Of a stretch of 17,718 bases of DNA, positions 15,585-17,718 are shown in pieces; the stretch's first letter is position 1, and each line of letters starts with the position of its first letter. The stretch is from Bacteroidales bacterium UBA5762 (GTDB lineage: Bacteria > Bacteroidota > Bacteroidia > Bacteroidales > TTA-H9), in NCBI GenBank assembly GCA_002418865.1, contig DIEY01000013.1:1-17718 (forward strand). Direction: 5' to 3'. The notes under the pieces are model-generated. The model worked only from the letters and a program-made list of their open reading frames with translations. It did not search any database and was not told the DNA's origin. Made by a program: the position numbers and the translations under genes.

Positions 15585-15673
15585 GCATAGGTTTAAAAAT
15601 TTTTTAAAATTACATATTAGAGTGAAAAATACAAAACAATGAGATTTTTGGTTTTTATACATCGGCTAAAGAC

Positions 15674-15705
15674 TTTGGGCAGATAGGTGAAAGGGCTTAC
15701 CTTTG
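15674..15705 (+). promoter_or_regulatory. Promoter of ftcD
   Basis: TTTG (15674-15677), 20 bases, then TACCTTTG (15698-15705) is a full match to the Bacteroidota -33/-7 pattern. The predicted start of transcription is only about 10 bases before ATG (15721), leaving a leader of the form AAAAATTTTAA without room for a ribosome site. Confidence 0.6.
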
Positions 15706-15720
15706 CAAAAAAAATTTTAA

Positions 15721-17421
15721 ATGTTAGCGAAAAGAATTATTGAATGCGTTCCCAACTTTAGTGAAGGAAGGGATTTAAGTATCATTAAGCAGATAACGGA
15801 TGAGATAGAACAAGTAGAAGGCGTAAAATTATTGGATGTCGATCCAGGGAAAGCCACCAATCGAACGGTAGTAACCTTTGTAGGTACACCTGAAGAAGTA
15901 ATAGAGGCAGCCTTCAGAGCTATTAAAAAAGCCGCTTCTTTAATTGATATGCGCAAACACAAAGGTGCTCATCCCCGATTTGGTGCCACTGACGTATGCC
16001 CTTTGGTGCCTGTAGCAAATATTACCATGGACGAAACAGTTGAATATGCACATCGTTTAGCCGAAAGAGTAGGGAATGAATTACAAATACCCGTATATTG
16101 TTATGAGAATGCTGCTTTGAAACCTGAGCGAAGGAATTTGGCCAGTGTGAGATCTGGGGAATACGAAGGCTTGGCAGAAAAGCTCGCCAATCCAGAATGG
16201 AAGCCCGATTTTGGGCCAGCTCAATTTAATCCATTAACAGGCGCAATAGCTATTGGAGCACGTGATTTTCTCATAGCCGTTAACTTTAACTTAAATACAA
16301 CTTCGACCCGAAGAGCCAATGCAGTGGCTTTCGATGTAAGAGAAAAAGGCCGTCCTTTGCGTGAAGGGAATCCTATTACGGGAAAAATTAAAAAAGACAT
16401 GGAGGGGAATGAAATTTGGATTCCAGGTCCTTTAAAAGGGACCAAAGCAATTGGGTGGTATATTGATGAATATGGTATAGCTCAAGTTTCGATGAATATT
16501 ACTAATATTTCACTTACACCTTTACATATTGCTTTTGAGACCGTAAGCGAAAAAGCCAGAGAAAGAGGGCTCAGAGTAACCGGCACCGAAATCGTAGGAT
16601 TGGTTCCAGCTCGTTCTATACTTGAAGCTGGACGTTATTTTCTACAAAAACAGCAACGCAGTTTGGGCATATCGGATAAAGAAATCATAAAGATTGCGAT
16701 AAAAAGCATGGGTTTGGATGATTTGAAACCCTTTCGGCCCGAAGAAAAAATTATAGAATACATGCTCGAAGCTGATGTAAAGGAAAAGAAACTCATCGAT
16801 ATGAGTTGCGCCGATTTTACTTATGAGACAGCCTCGGAAAGTCCAGCCCCAGGAGGTGGCTCTATTTCAGCTTTTATGGGAGCTTTAGGAGCCTCTCTGG
16901 CTACTATGGTTGCTAACCTTAGTGCTTGTAAACCTGGATGGGATGAACGTTGGGAAGAATTTAGCAATTGGGCCGTAAAAGGACAAAACCTCATTAAAGA
17001 ACTGCTTATGCTGGTGGATGAAGATACAAGGGCATTCAATAAAATAATGGAAGCTTATGGCTTACCTAATACTACAGAGGAAGAAAAAAATATACGTCAA
17101 AAAACTATTCAGCAGGCCATGCTTTATGCTACACAAATCCCTTATTCAACTATGGGAAAAGCCTTAGAAACCTTCGAACTTATCAAAGCAATGGTAGAGA
17201 TAGGAAATCCCAATTCGGTGAGTGATGCCGGCGTAGCTGCATTATGCTCCCGTGCAGCGGTTATGGGCGCTTTTTTAAATGTAAAAATTAATGCCGCTGG
17301 TTTAAAAAATAAACAATTAGCCGAAGATTTTATCCAAAAAGGAAACGAGATAGAAGCTAAAGCTATAGCAATGGAATCGGAAATTCTAAAAGTAGTGAAT
17401 GAGAAAATTGGAGGCCTCTAA
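15721..17421 (+). CDS. ftcD: Bifunctional glutamate formimidoyltransferase-formimidoyl-tetrahydrofolate cyclodeaminase
   Basis: This 566-residue fusion catalyses the last steps of histidine degradation through formiminoglutamate: the formimino group is moved to tetrahydrofolate, then deaminated to give 5,10-methenyl-tetrahydrofolate. The transferase part (about 1-330) begins IIECVPNFSEGRD and has MRKHKGAHPRFGATDVCP (77-94), the His-rich active-site stretch (His80, His84), and the GARDFLIAVNFNLNT motif near 180. The cyclodeaminase part (about 357-566) begins MSCADFTYETASESPAPGGGS, with the glycine-rich loop at 375-381. Both parts look complete. The order matches the animal and bacterial fused FTCD. 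A short-leader promoter precedes it. No hutH, hutU or hutI genes are in view, so the rest of the pathway must lie elsewhere, or the gene serves folate recycling from other formimino donors. Confidence 0.96.
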   Translation: MLAKRIIECVPNFSEGRDLSIIKQITDEIEQVEGVKLLDVDPGKATNRTVVTFVGTPEEVIEAAFRAIKKAASLIDMRKHKGAHPRFGATDVCPLVPVANITMDETVEYAHRLAERVGNELQIPVYCYENAALKPERRNLASVRSGEYEGLAEKLANPEWKPDFGPAQFNPLTGAIAIGARDFLIAVNFNLNTTSTRRANAVAFDVREKGRPLREGNPITGKIKKDMEGNEIWIPGPLKGTKAIGWYIDEYGIAQVSMNITNISLTPLHIAFETVSEKARERGLRVTGTEIVGLVPARSILEAGRYFLQKQQRSLGISDKEIIKIAIKSMGLDDLKPFRPEEKIIEYMLEADVKEKKLIDMSCADFTYETASESPAPGGGSISAFMGALGASLATMVANLSACKPGWDERWEEFSNWAVKGQNLIKELLMLVDEDTRAFNKIMEAYGLPNTTEEEKNIRQKTIQQAMLYATQIPYSTMGKALETFELIKAMVEIGNPNSVSDAGVAALCSRAAVMGAFLNVKINAAGLKNKQLAEDFIQKGNEIEAKAIAMESEILKVVNEKIGGL

Positions 17422-17491
17422 TCAATTCTTTTGAATCTTTAAGATAAGTTTTAATATATATTATTAGGCAAGATACATTTGAATATAGCTT

Positions 17492-17718
17492 TTATATCAA
17501 TTCCTCTCTTTTCCCCTCATCCGCTTCGGGATACTGGGCTCTGCCCTTTTGATAGGTAAAACCAAGCTTCTTCAGCAAGTTGTAAACCTGCGCTTTTTGG
17601 TATGCTACATGATAGTGTTTTTCAATGTAATCTTTTATTATAGGCCCATTCCATGTAGCTGTATTGTAGCCAAACTCGTCGGGTCTATTATTTTGCAACA
17701 CACTGCTCAGCTCATTCA
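17492..17718 (-). pseudogene. Partial IS630-type transposase, helix-turn-helix part only
   Basis: This frame is open to the window edge and ends at a TAA at 17492. It reads VLQNNRPDEFGYNTATWNGP, then IIKDYIEKHYHVAYQKAQVY, NLLKKLGFTYQKGRAQYPEA and DEGKREELI. The stretch matches the winged helix-turn-helix (HTH_33 type) of IS630-family transposases, which reads as ...W....I...I....V.Y....V..LL..LGF..QK. Normally the DDE catalytic domain follows, but here a stop comes at once and only 70 bases remain before ftcD, with no DDE motif. It may be a remnant, or the first frame of a two-frame element whose second half was lost. No terminal inverted repeat could be checked. A GTG at 17701 is only an internal codon; the true start is beyond the window. 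Confidence 0.6.

Noticed and set aside
13641..17421. A carbohydrate utilisation locus or a histidine utilisation operon
   Set aside because: The two genes are divergent and metabolically unrelated, and no SusC/SusD, regulator or other hut gene is in the window.
1..17718. CRISPR array, prophage, toxin-antitoxin or defence system
   Set aside because: No regular direct repeats, no phage or nuclease genes and no paired small genes were seen; the genes are ordinary metabolic and envelope genes.

Overview
The window reads as chromosomal DNA of a Bacteroidota bacterium, most likely of Bacteroidales type. Several independent signs agree. There is a subtilisin-like protease with a C-terminal type IX secretion (T9SS) sorting domain, a GldB-family lipoprotein, an Omp28-family lipoprotein, and separate pyrB and pyrI genes for aspartate carbamoyltransferase. 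Several genes also have upstream sequences matching the Bacteroidota promoter pattern (TTG/TTTG, about 20 bases, TAnnTTTG). The DNA is AT-rich. Most genes lack a Shine-Dalgarno sequence, as is usual in this phylum. No rRNA, tRNA, CRISPR array, phage gene or complete mobile element is visible.

Layout. 1-3061 (+): an Omp28-like thioredoxin-fold lipoprotein followed by a full-length DsbD-type transmembrane thiol reductase; together they look like an envelope redox module. 3062-3466: no intact gene, possibly decayed coding DNA. 3467-5715 (-): a uridine-kinase-like P-loop kinase, a DUF2279 envelope protein, and a small heat shock protein with its own terminator and an unusually strong ribosome binding site. 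5902-7602 (-): a secreted S8 protease, cargo of T9SS. 7603-8061: no intact gene; tandem hairpins look like terminators for a minus-strand transcript. 8062-11538 (-): an unknown small lipoprotein, pyrI and pyrB, and a COG2403-type P-loop GTPase related to cyclic 2,3-diphosphoglycerate synthetase, with a strong terminator between the GTPase and pyrB. 11892-13599 (+): a small outer membrane beta-barrel protein and a GldB-like lipoprotein, separated by a terminator. 13641-15584 (-): a GH127-type glycosidase with a signal peptide. 15721-17421 (+): bifunctional formimidoyltransferase-cyclodeaminase. 17492-17718 (-): the end of an IS630-type transposase helix-turn-helix region, running off the window.

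How they fit together. Only two groups have an obvious shared job: the redox pair at the left edge, and pyrB-pyrI, which encode the catalytic and regulatory chains of one enzyme of pyrimidine synthesis. The S8 protease implies a working T9SS in the cell, and GldB-type proteins are associated with gliding and envelope functions in the same phylum. The glycosidase and the histidine-degradation enzyme are orphans here: no SusC/SusD genes and no other hut genes are in view. I found no convincing new multi-gene system. The observations most worth following are the GTPase next to pyrBI, the tandem-hairpin region at 7713-7758, the recurrent promoter geometry, and the paired CVNC redox proteins.
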